NCBI GenBank assembly: GCA_018238205.1
Contig: JABCTV010000002.1
Coordinates: 21,620 to 85,619, forward strand
Origin: Candidatus Thorarchaeota archaeon
GTDB lineage: Archaea; Asgardarchaeota; Thorarchaeia; Thorarchaeales; Thorarchaeaceae
Direction: 5' to 3'
Length of the DNA stretch: 64,000 bases
Below the pieces are notes generated by a model that worked only from the letters and a program-made list of their open reading frames with translations, was not told the DNA's origin and did no database searches. Position numbers and translations under genes: made by a program. Position 1 is the stretch's first letter. Each line of letters begins with the position of its first letter. This document shows, piece by piece, positions 41,895 through 51,560 of the stretch.

Positions 41895-42059
41895 GAATGT
41901 AGGCTAGTATCTATGAGACCGTTAGTGCATTCGATAGATAGTATTTTGCTAGCTTAGAATTACAAAGAATTAGCAAAATCAATGATTTTCAAACTCAATA
42001 TTTCTCCGACTTTAAATGCCTGCAACAAAACAACGAGAAAACTTGAACGAGTTGTACGT

Positions 42060-42410
42060 ATGATTCTGTTATTCACCTCTGATCATTGTGTATGGTGCGA
42101 CGTACTCAAGACTATGTTAGATGAGGAATCAAAGGAGCTTGGACTACATCAATCAGTATTCGAAGTCAATGTGGACAAACATCATCACATTGCAGAAGCG
42201 TACAATATTCTCGTAGTTCCCACACTCGTATCAGGGATGCAGAAGATATCGGGAGTCCCCACGTCATCCGATTTGAGGTCGTTTATTCTCCAGCTAAATG
42301 CTGGATTACGGTCTCGTTTAAGGAAAGATGCACCAAGCTCAGTTCTTCGTGAGGCTAGAAAACTTCAGAGTTCCAAGGTTAGTGAAGACCCTGTAGTTCG
42401 AAGTGCATAA
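42060..42410 (+). CDS. Thioredoxin-fold protein with CVWC motif
   Basis: A 116-residue protein. It begins MILLFTSDHCVWCDVLKTML, with a C-x2-C redox site at Cys10/Cys13, and shows the VVPTL cis-Pro motif around residue 60. The fold is thioredoxin/glutaredoxin-like; the CVWC pair is close to CPYC/CGPC types. The ATG at 42060 is chosen because the redox motif then lies at the usual distance from the N-terminus. A basic C-terminal tail of about 30 residues follows the fold. Its partner is unknown. Confidence 0.8.
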   Translation: MILLFTSDHCVWCDVLKTMLDEESKELGLHQSVFEVNVDKHHHIAEAYNILVVPTLVSGMQKISGVPTSSDLRSFILQLNAGLRSRLRKDAPSSVLREARKLQSSKVSEDPVVRSA

Positions 42411-42430
42411 AATCAGGTCCTCTACACAAT

Positions 42431-42438
42431 CTTAATAA
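42431..42438 (+). promoter_or_regulatory. TATA-like box of tRNA-Glu
   Basis: CTTAATAA, centred about 32 bases before the tRNA-Glu 5' end. Confidence 0.5.
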
Positions 42439-42466
42439 CCGTAAATTAAGGTTCGAGGCTAAACTG

Positions 42467-42544
42467 GCCCCGATAGTGTAGCACGGCCCAGCATCGCGGG
42501 TTTTCGACCCGTAGACCCGGGTTCAAATCCCGGTCGGGGCACCA
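42467..42544 (+). tRNA. tRNA-Glu(TTC), intronless
   Basis: A complete cloverleaf: GCCCCGA/TCGGGGC acceptor, discriminator A, encoded CCA. The D arm is GTGT/GCAT with a G-T pair. The anticodon stem GCGGG/CCCGT encloses TTTTCGA, giving TTC. The T arm is CCGGG-TTCAAAT-CCCGG. The D loop and first base pair are typical of glutamate tRNAs. Confidence 0.94.
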
Positions 42545-42562
42545 CTCTTTCTTCGTGATTTC

Positions 42563-43420
42563 TTAATTCAAAGAGAGTCGCATATTGAAATCCGCAGAAT
42601 CGTAAGAATGAGTCAATGAGCCTGATGATATCACATCAATTTCATTACGTGCATATTCTCTGACATTATCCTCATCTATGCCTCCTGAGGCTTCTAAGAT
42701 GACATTTCCACGAGATCCCTTACTCTTGAGAACCTCTATGAGACCACCAATATCCTTTGGTGAGAAATTATCAAGAAGGACAATATCTGCCCCCGCACTG
42801 ATTGCTTCTTCAGTTTCCTGAAGGGTACGTGCTTCACAGGAAATCTTCTTACTAAACGATACTGCATCCTTGGCTGCGCTGACGGCCTCATGAACCCCGC
42901 CAACTGCAGTTATGTGATTATTCTTGATGAGAACCATATCATCGAGAGCATATCGATGAGGGTCACCCCCACCAATAACAACAGCTCGTTTTTCAAAGAA
43001 TCTGAATCCTGGCGTTGTCTTACGTGTACATGCAATCTTCACCTTGGGATTTTCCTCTCTTGCTACACTCACCATTCTATAGGTCTTTGTTGCAATCCCA
43101 CTCATACGTTGAATGATATTGAGAATCAACCGTTCCACTGTGAGTAATGTTCTAGCCTTACCTCGTAGTCGCATAACTGGTTCTTCTGGACTCACCCAGT
43201 TCCCTTCAAACGCTAGAACTTCATAGGTGAGACCAGTCAAGTAGGCGATAGCCTCCGCCTCTTTGATACCTGCAAGTACTGCCTTCTCTCTTGCATAGAT
43301 TGTGGCAAGTGCAGTATTCTCTTCAGGGATGGTCACATTTGTTGTTAGGTCTCCTGATCTAACATCTTCTTCAAGGAACTTTTTCAGGGTTTCAACAATC
43401 TCGGGTGGTAGTGTATTCAC
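42563..43420 (-). CDS. nadC: Nicotinate-nucleotide pyrophosphorylase (carboxylating)
   Basis: A 285-residue enzyme that makes nicotinate mononucleotide from quinolinate and PRPP. Visible are RSGDLTTNV near the start, ARKTTPGFRFFEKRAVVIGGGDPHRYALDDMVLIKNNH and the ending EASGGIDEDNVREYA, the family's PRPP and quinolinate sites. It is complete. AMMECR1 lies upstream on the same strand, with only nine bases between, so they are likely co-transcribed. Confidence 0.94.
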   Translation of the reverse strand: MNTLPPEIVETLKKFLEEDVRSGDLTTNVTIPEENTALATIYAREKAVLAGIKEAEAIAYLTGLTYEVLAFEGNWVSPEEPVMRLRGKARTLLTVERLILNIIQRMSGIATKTYRMVSVAREENPKVKIACTRKTTPGFRFFEKRAVVIGGGDPHRYALDDMVLIKNNHITAVGGVHEAVSAAKDAVSFSKKISCEARTLQETEEAISAGADIVLLDNFSPKDIGGLIEVLKSKGSRGNVILEASGGIDEDNVREYARNEIDVISSGSLTHSYDSADFNMRLSLN

Positions 43421-43429
43421 ATAATCACC

Positions 43430-44059
43430 TCAACTTTTAGGATGACTGGGGTTTCTCACTATGTTACCCCTTGGTTTTTCCTCACCGAATATCTCAGCTT
43501 GAAAGGACATGAACTCTGTCTTTTGGTCTTTCCACGCATCTTCAGGAAGTCCTGCTTTATTGCATGTGTGCTTTAGGAATTCCAGAGTATTCCAGTTCCA
43601 ATCAACAGGTACCTGGGGTAGTAGAAGACCACGCTGCATCCCTCTCATTGCAATCAATCCATCGCGACCTACTTTCACAAGATTCAGTAAATCTTCTGTA
43701 TTTGAATACTCGATTTTCTTTGGTGGTGTTAAGACGCTCAAGTCAATTATGATAGTATCAAGTTCTTTCGTATTAACTGGTGGAAAACGTGGATCATTAA
43801 CTGCAGAATCCACTGAGGAATCAATAGTCGCTTCTACAAGAGGTTGAGTTGGATATGGTCGTCCTATGCATCCGCGTAATGAAACTTGATTTCCAGTTAT
43901 GGAGTTAAGAGTGACGAACACTCCAGATTTGAGCCTAAGCTGTTCTGATGTGTCCACAGGAGTTTCAGGTTTTCTCTTTTTAGTGACATAGTCATCTACA
44001 GTCTTTCTAGCAAGTCTAACAAGGAATTTTCCATGCTCATCTGAATACACATTAGACAC
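43430..44059 (-). CDS. AMMECR1-domain protein
   Basis: A 209-residue protein of the AMMECR1 family, conserved from archaea to humans. It has the family signature GCIGRPYPTQPLVEATI (LRGCIG) near residue 63, and DLSVLTPPKKIE. Recent work in other organisms links relatives to protein or cofactor modification, but the function is not settled. It precedes nadC by nine bases. Confidence 0.9.
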   Translation of the reverse strand: MSNVYSDEHGKFLVRLARKTVDDYVTKKRKPETPVDTSEQLRLKSGVFVTLNSITGNQVSLRGCIGRPYPTQPLVEATIDSSVDSAVNDPRFPPVNTKELDTIIIDLSVLTPPKKIEYSNTEDLLNLVKVGRDGLIAMRGMQRGLLLPQVPVDWNWNTLEFLKHTCNKAGLPEDAWKDQKTEFMSFQAEIFGEEKPRGNIVRNPSHPKS

Positions 44060-44114
44060 GTAGTATCAACTCACTAATATCTGAGAAATCTCACCGTTAT
44101 TTGCTTTGCAGTCA

Positions 44115-45419
44115 TCAGACTTTGCGTATTGGCACTCTTCCTACAATTCCTGGTCCAACCATAAATCTACCTTCATGATAGACAACCTCACCACCAACAA
44201 TTGTTGTCACTGGTTTTGCCAGCACTCGGCGCCCCTCAAATGGTGTAAGTTTTGCCTTAGAGTAGAAGTCAGCTCCTGAAATATGCCATTCCTGTTTCCG
44301 AACGACGACAATATCAGCATCATATCCTTCTGCCAGTATTCCCTTACTTGGTATTCCAAGTATCATAGCTGGTCCCGAACAACAGCACCTAAGAAAATCA
44401 ATCCAGCTAATTCTTCCCTCGAATACTTCTGTAAGTACCAATGGTAAAGTAGTTTCAAGCCCGGGAATTCCTGAAGCTGCTTCAAGGAAAGATGTAGTCT
44501 TCTCAGAACTAATATGAGGTGCATGGTCAGAACCTACGCAGTCTATAGCACACTTCTTGCATAATGCTTGAGCAAGCATCTGGGTGTCATAAGGGGATCT
44601 GAGTGGCGGTAGCATTTTGGCTACTCCATCAGTATGTGGAAAATTCTCGCCAGACAATAACATATGATGTGGTGTTACCTCTGCAGTCAGGGTATGTTCA
44701 GCTCTATGTTCTAAAATCAGCCTTGCAGTGGCTGCACAGCTCACATGGCAGACATGCAGTCTTGCTTCATATTCGACCTTTGCATCTAAAAATGCTTGAA
44801 GCGAGTTGACTTCACTCTCACAGCTATGAATAAGGAAGAACTCCTCTCTTGTTTCAGGTTTTTCATCCATTGTTGCAGAATCTGGATGAAAAAGGAGTGG
44901 GAGATCATGCTTGTTAGCAAGTTGGACACATTTCTTTATCCGTTTGATATCATAATTCACTCCTTCCGTTAATGGTGAATGTGGATATACCTTCAAACCT
45001 AGAATATCTGGAACCATAGAAGTGTCAAATCTCTTGCCGATTCCTGCATAAAAACCAACGTTCACATAGCATTTAGCTGAAGCACTAGCAATTTTCTGGT
45101 CCAATACTTCACGCGTTAAAACAGGGGGACTAGAATTTGGCATATCAACAACTGTTGTAATTCCACCAGCTGCTGCAGCCATAGTTCCTGTTTCATAATC
45201 CTCCTTCTCTGATTGATTCAAGTCTCGAAGATGTACATGCATATCGATAAGTCCAGGAAGGATGTAAAGCCCTCTACAGTCAATAGTCCTTTTGCCTTCT
45301 GGTTCTTCACCGTGTTTATAGAAACCCTCTATCTTTCCACTATCTATAGCAACAGATTGAACTTTTTCACTATCATTTACAATGACTATGCCATCTTTGA
45401 GGACTAAATCTACAGCCAT
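44115..45419 (-). CDS. pyrC: Dihydroorotase
   Basis: A 434-residue amidohydrolase that closes carbamoyl-aspartate to dihydroorotate in pyrimidine synthesis. The metal motif DMHVHLRD (near residue 57), HPDS (lysine-type position not checked), HVSCAAT, and DHAPH are in the right order for class I dihydroorotase. Length fits. Other pyr genes are not in the window. Confidence 0.9.
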   Translation of the reverse strand: MAVDLVLKDGIVIVNDSEKVQSVAIDSGKIEGFYKHGEEPEGKRTIDCRGLYILPGLIDMHVHLRDLNQSEKEDYETGTMAAAAGGITTVVDMPNSSPPVLTREVLDQKIASASAKCYVNVGFYAGIGKRFDTSMVPDILGLKVYPHSPLTEGVNYDIKRIKKCVQLANKHDLPLLFHPDSATMDEKPETREEFFLIHSCESEVNSLQAFLDAKVEYEARLHVCHVSCAATARLILEHRAEHTLTAEVTPHHMLLSGENFPHTDGVAKMLPPLRSPYDTQMLAQALCKKCAIDCVGSDHAPHISSEKTTSFLEAASGIPGLETTLPLVLTEVFEGRISWIDFLRCCCSGPAMILGIPSKGILAEGYDADIVVVRKQEWHISGADFYSKAKLTPFEGRRVLAKPVTTIVGGEVVYHEGRFMVGPGIVGRVPIRKV

Positions 45420-45478
45420 TTGACAACCACGTCGGTGTGGTCAGTTGTAAACAGTGACCAATAATATACAGATACAAT

Positions 45479-46297
45479 CTACACCTTAAACTTGTTTGCA
45501 ACGAAACGAGTTAGGTCTGTAGCACTGATCATACCGACCAATCTGTTACCCTTTTCCACCACCGGTAGTGTATTCAGCTTTGCATCAATCATTTTAGTCG
45601 AGGCCTCAGCTATAGAATCATCAGGAGCAACCATAGGTGGCTGTTGTTTCATAGCATCCACAACACGAATTTGTCTCACTTGATTTGCTCTGTGTTTGTC
45701 TGGAACTTCTACAGTGAAGCGTGCCATTGCTTCGGCAACCATTCTCTCAGTAATCAGCCCAAGCACACGTCCACCATCAGTCACTGGAAGACCAGAATAT
45801 CCTGCGTCAAGCATATCTCCTCGAGCTTTTACTAAACGTGTTACGGGATTTACTTGAAGAATATCCTCTGTGGTCATAAGTTCGGAAACCTTGACATTGT
45901 CAAACCTATCTACTAGTTTGGAGATTTGCACTTTGGTAATGACGCCAACTAGTTTACCATCTTCTTCAACCACAGGGCATCCACTCATACCTCTTTCAAT
46001 CATAAGTTGGGCGACCTCGGTTACATCATCGTCTGGTCCAACAGTAATGACAGTATCAGTCATCGCACTTGAAACATGGAGTCTCTTTATCGAAAGGGCT
46101 ACAACCTTACTTACACCCAGTCGATCGGCTATATCTGCGTATGTTAAGATACCTGTAACTTCTCCATTTTGAACAACAACTAGTCGTTCTACACCCTTCT
46201 TGTCTAGCTGCTCTAGGGCATATGAGAGTCTTTGATCTTTACTTATTGTAACTGGCTCAATCATAATCTGACTTACTTGCATATTTACATCCTCCAA
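45479..46297 (-). CDS. Four-CBS-domain protein
   Basis: A 272-residue protein made of four CBS motifs in two Bateman pairs (about 10-65, 75-130, 135-190, 210-270), with repeated V-G-(I/V)-(I/L)-T/S and MIERGMSGCPVVEEDGKLVGV patterns. Bateman modules bind adenine nucleotides or other ligands and gate partner activity. No catalytic domain is fused, so it may act as a regulator. A neighbour on the same strand has two more CBS motifs. Confidence 0.9.
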   Translation of the reverse strand: MEDVNMQVSQIMIEPVTISKDQRLSYALEQLDKKGVERLVVVQNGEVTGILTYADIADRLGVSKVVALSIKRLHVSSAMTDTVITVGPDDDVTEVAQLMIERGMSGCPVVEEDGKLVGVITKVQISKLVDRFDNVKVSELMTTEDILQVNPVTRLVKARGDMLDAGYSGLPVTDGGRVLGLITERMVAEAMARFTVEVPDKHRANQVRQIRVVDAMKQQPPMVAPDDSIAEASTKMIDAKLNTLPVVEKGNRLVGMISATDLTRFVANKFKV

Positions 46298-46330
46298 TAT
46301 GTTATATCAATCATAGAATGACAGGAGTAA

Positions 46331-46915
46331 TCAATCAGTGTCTTCCCAACCTTCACGGCAGGACTCGCAGAGATATTCACCATCTTCAAGAACTAGGTCT
46401 GTTGAATATTCCCCACAGTTTGAACAGTCACCGCCATAAGCGATGCGGTCATCATCCACATCATTTGTTCTACTTGAGGCTACTTCATCCTTGAGTCGTA
46501 GTGACTCTACTAGAATATCTATTAGTTCGGGGGACCAACGAAGAAGATCCCTTGATGTAATGATTCCTGCAAGGGTATTGTTCTTCAATACTGCTACTCG
46601 TCGAATGTTACTTTTTGCCATCACCCTCATAGCATCTGTAAGCCCAGTTCCTGGTTCTACATGGATAATTGGCGAGGACATAATCTCTGATGCAGTAGTT
46701 GTCTTCGTATCCTTTTCCCCAACTATCACACGTCTAACGATATCTGATTCCGTGATGATTCCTAATGGTCTATCCTTGTCAGCTATAATTACGGAACCAA
46801 TGTCCATCTCAGCCATAGCCTTGGAAACCTCAAATACAGAGGCATCTGGGGGCATTGATATTACATTGACCGCCATGATGTCTCTCACAAACATTGAATG
46901 AGTGGGATTTGACAT
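46331..46915 (-). CDS. CBS pair with C-terminal zinc ribbon
   Basis: A 194-residue protein: two CBS motifs (about 10-125) and a C-terminal CSNCGEYSTDLVLEDGEYLCESCREGW zinc ribbon. Zinc ribbons after CBS pairs are common in archaea and may bind nucleic acid or protein. Regulatory function is inferred. It lies 33 bases upstream of the four-CBS gene and both are on the minus strand, so co-transcription is likely. Confidence 0.88.
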   Translation of the reverse strand: MSNPTHSMFVRDIMAVNVISMPPDASVFEVSKAMAEMDIGSVIIADKDRPLGIITESDIVRRVIVGEKDTKTTTASEIMSSPIIHVEPGTGLTDAMRVMAKSNIRRVAVLKNNTLAGIITSRDLLRWSPELIDILVESLRLKDEVASSRTNDVDDDRIAYGGDCSNCGEYSTDLVLEDGEYLCESCREGWEDTD

Positions 46916-47056
46916 GAATTATCCTCCAATCGTAAGAAGTTGGTTTGACACTCATTGACCAACTGGCAGAGTGTCTTCTCGGGCTGAATTGCCATCACTC
47001 AGATTTTAAATGTGTCTGTATCGTCTGTATCAAGCTCAAATCACATTCACAAAGAA

Positions 47057-49084
47057 TCATGACTTGTCAACTACTTTCCCACCACCAGCAGGAAGAGCTC
47101 GCATAAAATCTTCTTGTGGAATCTGACTGACTAAATGAGATTCTTCTTCTGGAACAAGTTTCTTCAGCTTAGCCTGTATTTCCTTGACTAACTGTCCTTT
47201 CTTTCCATCAGCCGGTATAACTCGAACAAAATAATCAGTATGAGCCTCTATAGCTGTTGGCGGTCCAGACACTGCAATTGCATAGTCCCCTTCTAATAAT
47301 ACTCCCACTGCCAATTCCACAGCTACTTTGCGTACGAAATTCTTCGTTCCATACAGCATAACTGAACCTGTAGGCAGGTGTTCTCCTGACGGTGGAGAGA
47401 AACTGACTTGTTCTGGATTTACCCAAAAAGCGTCGCCTCCTGATAGACCGTCCTGCCATGCTCTAGAGAAAGTCACTGCAAACTGTGCAGCTTCTTCTAT
47501 TGTTTGCTGACCTGGTGCTTCATCGGGAACCTTGATCACTGTGTATGGTGCCCCATGAATTACCGCATGCAGAAAGATATCGTTCGCACTCATTTGGCGC
47601 TTAGCAATATCCTCATTGCTCTTGATATCCCGCCCTCCAAGAATCAGATAGCCTTCTGATGATGTAAACCAGCGGAACTTTTCATACCATCGTTTCTTTC
47701 TTATCTTTACTCGAACCCTCTTGACTTCTGGTTCTGCTGCGATACTCACTTCAAGTTTCTCTAGTTTTGCCTTTGTCCTTTCAATCTGTATATTGGCCCC
47801 ATTGATTTTACCCTCAGATTTCTTTGCTAGATCGTATGCACGAGAGGCATTATCTTGAGCAGTGAGTCTAACATCAAGAGTTACTTTAGAATCATTCAGG
47901 TTAACTATGATTTGTCCCTGTGATGGGCTTATTTTCTCGATGACCATTGCTGATGGAATTCCCATTGTTTTTCCTTCTTCAATTCTCCGAATAATCTCAT
48001 CCCATGGAATATCGTCTGCTCTAGCCTTAGTCACGGTTTCGAGGACTTCTTGAGTAATAGAAAAATGAGAGTAAATGAGTTCGCCTATGATCCTTAGTTT
48101 GTCAGCCTTTGCCTTTAGGTTCTCTATTCCCTCACCCTGTTTGTCAATTATTTTTTGGAGACGCTTCTGCTCCTTGGTAAGTGCGCTCTGAAGTTCCTCA
48201 TCTTCAAGCTCACTATCCGATACACCAAAGAACTCGTCGATAGCTTTGCTAAAAGTATCGAAGTTTTCAGATGGTAGTTCATTATAGAGTTGGAATTGAA
48301 AAGGTACGAATGCTACATAGTCAGAAGTATCTTCATCCTCGGACGGTTCATCATTAAGGACCAAATTAGGATGAGATACACCTGCCTTAAGCTTGGTTGA
48401 AAATTCTGTAAATCCTCCCTTCAAATCTGAGAGTGTTTGACCATCAATTTCTGGAACCATAACTTTGGGTGAAACTGTTGATAACGCACATATTTCTTCA
48501 CAGCTCAGTGAATCAAGATTTAACCTGCTTGCAAGAGTTCTCACTATATTCGCATTTGAATCCACTAACAATTGCTCAAATGAATCATCATCAATACTGA
48601 ACAAATCTTCTCCCCTTTGTGGAGGGAATAGATACTGTGCCTTTGGAATGATATTTCGATCTCTCATCCGCTTATATCGCATAGCTACGAAAATCATATT
48701 CTTTGGGTCTAAGAGAAGCATGTTCCCTGTTCCAAACATTTCCGCTACAAGCTTGTAGGTTTCATCCTCGCTTCCGATTTCAATAATCAAAATTCTATCA
48801 AGGTCGTGTTGTTTAATTGAGAGAACTCGCTTCTCTCTCAAATACTTCCTCAATACTGTGCAAAAATGTGGAGGTTGACGTGGTGCCTTACGGGCATATT
48901 CTGTAAGGTGGACTCTTCTTCCTGGATGAATGAGTAGGTTTGCTGTGCCTCCTCCTGGTCGGTACAGTTTGAGAACAAAGATATCTCCATACTGGTAGAC
49001 ATTCTTAATGAAGGCTCCTTCTGCAGCCTCACGTAGCTCAGGTAGTATGAGGCGAATGTCAATATTACTCATTGAGTCCTTCAT
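47057..49084 (-). CDS. Archaeal Rqc2/NFACT ribosome quality-control protein
   Basis: A 675-residue protein of the Rqc2/RqcH/NEMF family, which binds 60S/50S-nascent-chain complexes on stalled ribosomes and can add alanine tails. The N-terminal NFACT-N domain includes the DR dyad at 96-97 (HDLDRILIIEIG) needed for tRNA recruitment. HhH and coiled-coil regions (about 250-460) follow, then NFACT-R (about 490-610, KWYEKFRWFTSSEGYLILGG, HAVIHGAPYTVIK). The start Met5 (49072) is an alternative. The archaeal mode of action is little studied. Confidence 0.9.
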   Translation of the reverse strand: MKDSMSNIDIRLILPELREAAEGAFIKNVYQYGDIFVLKLYRPGGGTANLLIHPGRRVHLTEYARKAPRQPPHFCTVLRKYLREKRVLSIKQHDLDRILIIEIGSEDETYKLVAEMFGTGNMLLLDPKNMIFVAMRYKRMRDRNIIPKAQYLFPPQRGEDLFSIDDDSFEQLLVDSNANIVRTLASRLNLDSLSCEEICALSTVSPKVMVPEIDGQTLSDLKGGFTEFSTKLKAGVSHPNLVLNDEPSEDEDTSDYVAFVPFQFQLYNELPSENFDTFSKAIDEFFGVSDSELEDEELQSALTKEQKRLQKIIDKQGEGIENLKAKADKLRIIGELIYSHFSITQEVLETVTKARADDIPWDEIIRRIEEGKTMGIPSAMVIEKISPSQGQIIVNLNDSKVTLDVRLTAQDNASRAYDLAKKSEGKINGANIQIERTKAKLEKLEVSIAAEPEVKRVRVKIRKKRWYEKFRWFTSSEGYLILGGRDIKSNEDIAKRQMSANDIFLHAVIHGAPYTVIKVPDEAPGQQTIEEAAQFAVTFSRAWQDGLSGGDAFWVNPEQVSFSPPSGEHLPTGSVMLYGTKNFVRKVAVELAVGVLLEGDYAIAVSGPPTAIEAHTDYFVRVIPADGKKGQLVKEIQAKLKKLVPEEESHLVSQIPQEDFMRALPAGGGKVVDKS

Positions 49085-49161
49085 TGAAGTTCACACCGTC
49101 AACAAACCGACATGATTATAACATAGTCGATTGAACCACCCTCAACTGGTCAGTGATTGAT

Positions 49162-49533
49162 ATGGATCTTACCCCTCTAAAGAACATCTTTAATCGAATG
49201 TTTGGGAAATGGGCAGACTCACCAAATGACCAGCAGTACTATGTTAAGATTTTATTTGCTTTCATTAGTGCCCTACTCTGTGGTATCGGTGGACAAGCCT
49301 TTGCTGGCACAAGAGGAGTCATGTTAGGATTTTTGATTTATGTTCTGAGCCTCTATGTCATCCGTTACCTGTTGGATGTTGAACCTGAGCAGCTTGGAGG
49401 TGTACAGAAGATGATAACAAACTCGCTGTTCTCATATCTCATGTTATGGACAGTGGTCTGGACTCTTCTCTATGCTTTTTCAATTCCTCCAGATATTCTT
49501 GATATTATTAATAACCCTCCACTTCCATCTTGA
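49162..49533 (+). CDS. EMC6-like membrane protein
   Basis: A 123-residue protein with three predicted helices in the order short, long, long. The sequence GIGGQAFAGTRGVMLGFLIYVLSLYVIRYLLD resembles the EMC6/Rab5-interacting-protein fold found in some archaea, but the match is a pattern impression. In eukaryotes EMC6 is part of the ER membrane insertase. GTG at 49153 is an alternative start. It is divergent from the Rqc2/NFACT gene. Confidence in the family is moderate. Confidence 0.5.
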   Translation: MDLTPLKNIFNRMFGKWADSPNDQQYYVKILFAFISALLCGIGGQAFAGTRGVMLGFLIYVLSLYVIRYLLDVEPEQLGGVQKMITNSLFSYLMLWTVVWTLLYAFSIPPDILDIINNPPLPS

Positions 49534-49704
49534 GAAAATTACAGATTTCACACAAATTGATTGTATTTTTGTCCTCATATCTAGTAAAATCCTCAATTTT
49601 TTCCAAATAGATTGCGAATCACACAAACAATCCTTAATAATATACTCGAGAAGATTACTGGGTGTGCAGAAACCCTCCTGATGGGGAAGGTGGTAGTCTA
49701 CATA

Positions 49705-50187
49705 ATGGACCAGCTAGATAGAAACTTAATTCGAATCCTCCAGCAAGATGCAAAGAGGCCATTTACTCAGATAGCTGAAGAGCTCGAACTACCAGATACT
49801 ACTATCCACTTCAGAGTACAACGATTGAAAAAGAATGAAACAGTGACTAGATTCTGTGCATTGGTGCGTCCTGAGGCTCTAGGATTCACAACAGCTGCCC
49901 TCCTTACCATTGAGATTGGTGGGCATATACTACCTGAAATTAGTAAGGACCGCACTCAGACTTTTGCCGCAGAGCTTGGCAAAGAAGATCAATACCTCTG
50001 GATTGCAGTGGATGCTGAACCGATGATCATTCATGCTGTAATAATGGGTGCGAGTGATCAAGATTTGAAACAACGAGTGGAAACAATCCGGAAATCTCCC
50101 GATGTTGTAAAAGTTACAATTAACCCAGTGAGTTCGGTTGTAAAAGGCTGGGAGATTAGTGGAACCCCTGAAGAAAGAGATGATTAG
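49705..50187 (+). CDS. Lrp/AsnC-family transcription regulator
   Basis: A 160-residue protein with an N-terminal winged helix beginning MDQLDRNLIRILQQDAKRPFTQIAEELELPDTT and a C-terminal RAM-like domain (residues about 65-145). The ATG at 49705 is preferred because Lrp proteins begin M-D-x-L-D; two earlier in-frame ATGs are at 49612 and 49681. It overlaps none and is followed after three bases by a KaiC-like ATPase, suggesting an operon. The ligand is unknown. Confidence 0.88.
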   Translation: MDQLDRNLIRILQQDAKRPFTQIAEELELPDTTIHFRVQRLKKNETVTRFCALVRPEALGFTTAALLTIEIGGHILPEISKDRTQTFAAELGKEDQYLWIAVDAEPMIIHAVIMGASDQDLKQRVETIRKSPDVVKVTINPVSSVVKGWEISGTPEERDD

Positions 50188-50190
50188 TAC

Positions 50191-50928
50191 ATGACTCGCA
50201 CGAAAACCGGAATATCGGGCCTTGATGAATTGATAGGGGGAGGCTTGGTTGAAGGTAGCACTATTTTAGTATCCGGAGGAACAGGTTCAGGTAAAACAAT
50301 ATTTGGTCTTCAGTTTCTGTATAATGGTGTATCCAAGTATGATGAACCTGGTGTATTTGTGACCATTGAAACAAGACCAAGAGACCTCCGGCTCGAAGCT
50401 CAACAATTTGGATGGGATTTAAAGGAACTTGAGAAGAAGAATGCATTCATTATTGTAGATGCAGCATCAAGTAAGGCTGGACTTCCTACTTCCGAGAAAT
50501 ATGCTCTCCGTAGAGGTTTTGACGTTAGTACACTTGCTGAGGAAATCTATCGTGCTGTAGAGGACTCAAAAGCTAAGAGACTAGTCATCGATTGTATTTC
50601 GGCTCTTGGTATGAAATTTAACGATCCATCTGAAGTCCGTAGTGAATTATTCCGAATTAGCGCATTACTGAGAGAAATCAAAGTCACATCACTATTGATG
50701 AGTGAAACAATAGATCCTGAAGCACATAGTAGAGCGGGCGTGGAACAATTCGTTACTCAGGGATTGATTTCCCTCAACCTTTTCGAGGAAAATGGAACTC
50801 TGAAACGCGATTTACTCATCTGGAAAATGCGCCAGACATCACATAGTCTCAAGAAGCATATTTTTGCTATTGGAAAGAATGGGATTCAGATCAAGTCTAC
50901 GAAGAGTTCTACTGCAAAGAGCCGCTAG
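50191..50928 (+). CDS. KaiC/RadA-like single-domain ATPase
   Basis: A 245-residue RecA-fold protein with GISGLDELIGGGLVEGSTILVSGGTGSGKT, Walker A at about 29-36. Single KaiC-domain proteins are frequent in archaea as signalling or regulatory ATPases. Walker B is in KRLVIDCISAL. The last four bases overlap the convergent peptidase gene. It is coupled with the upstream Lrp-type regulator by a three-base gap. Confidence 0.88.
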   Translation: MTRTKTGISGLDELIGGGLVEGSTILVSGGTGSGKTIFGLQFLYNGVSKYDEPGVFVTIETRPRDLRLEAQQFGWDLKELEKKNAFIIVDAASSKAGLPTSEKYALRRGFDVSTLAEEIYRAVEDSKAKRLVIDCISALGMKFNDPSEVRSELFRISALLREIKVTSLLMSETIDPEAHSRAGVEQFVTQGLISLNLFEENGTLKRDLLIWKMRQTSHSLKKHIFAIGKNGIQIKSTKSSTAKSR

Positions 50929-51407
50929 AGTAGAGCTAAAAGTTGTAACACTAGATATGCACCAAACAAAATTGGGATTAGTGGGATTACTTTGGTTTCA
51001 TCTGTTTTTCTTTGTGAGATTAGATATCCACAAAGCAACATAATCACAAGTTGGAAACCTACTGCTACAATTCCCTCCAGTATTGGGTTTCCCCAACTAG
51101 CAAATTCTATACCCGGACTTATTATTGCAATTGAAAGGAGTGCCTTTACATCTGCACCACCTAACGAACCTATTCGAAACAAGATGTACCCAAGAATCAA
51201 AGCGAGAAGTACTGCAGTTAGGTGTAGCAATGCATAGTCTACAATATGACCAAATCTTAGAACAACGGCTAGACCCACTATCCCTCCAATCAAGAATATT
51301 TGATTTGGGACTTTTCTTGTACGGAAATCAAGAACCGCATACATGAATAACATAATGGCAGTAAACACAAAGGAAGCAATTGTCGAAATTGTGATTATCA
51401 ATACCAT
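50925..51407 (-). CDS. Prepilin/preflagellin-type A24 aspartic peptidase
   Basis: A 160-residue protein with about six helices. The two catalytic aspartates are in LDFRTRKVPN (Asp27) and GGADVK (Asp86), the position of GxGD. Archaeal members cleave class III signal peptides of pilins and archaellins. It is shorter than bacterial PilD and lacks the methyltransferase domain. It overlaps the KaiC-like gene by four bases at the 3' end. Confidence 0.85.
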   Translation of the reverse strand: MVLIITISTIASFVFTAIMLFMYAVLDFRTRKVPNQIFLIGGIVGLAVVLRFGHIVDYALLHLTAVLLALILGYILFRIGSLGGADVKALLSIAIISPGIEFASWGNPILEGIVAVGFQLVIMLLCGYLISQRKTDETKVIPLIPILFGAYLVLQLLALL

Positions 51408-51560
51408 CTAGCGTCCATCTCCACTGAAATTAGTGTGCGTTCCTCCGTATATAGCCACAGTGGTTCAATAGTAATATAGATTAGATAGCACTTTCCCACA
51501 CAGAATTTGTCTGGGGACTAATTATAGTACCTCATAGACAACTGTCCAGAAGCTGATCAG

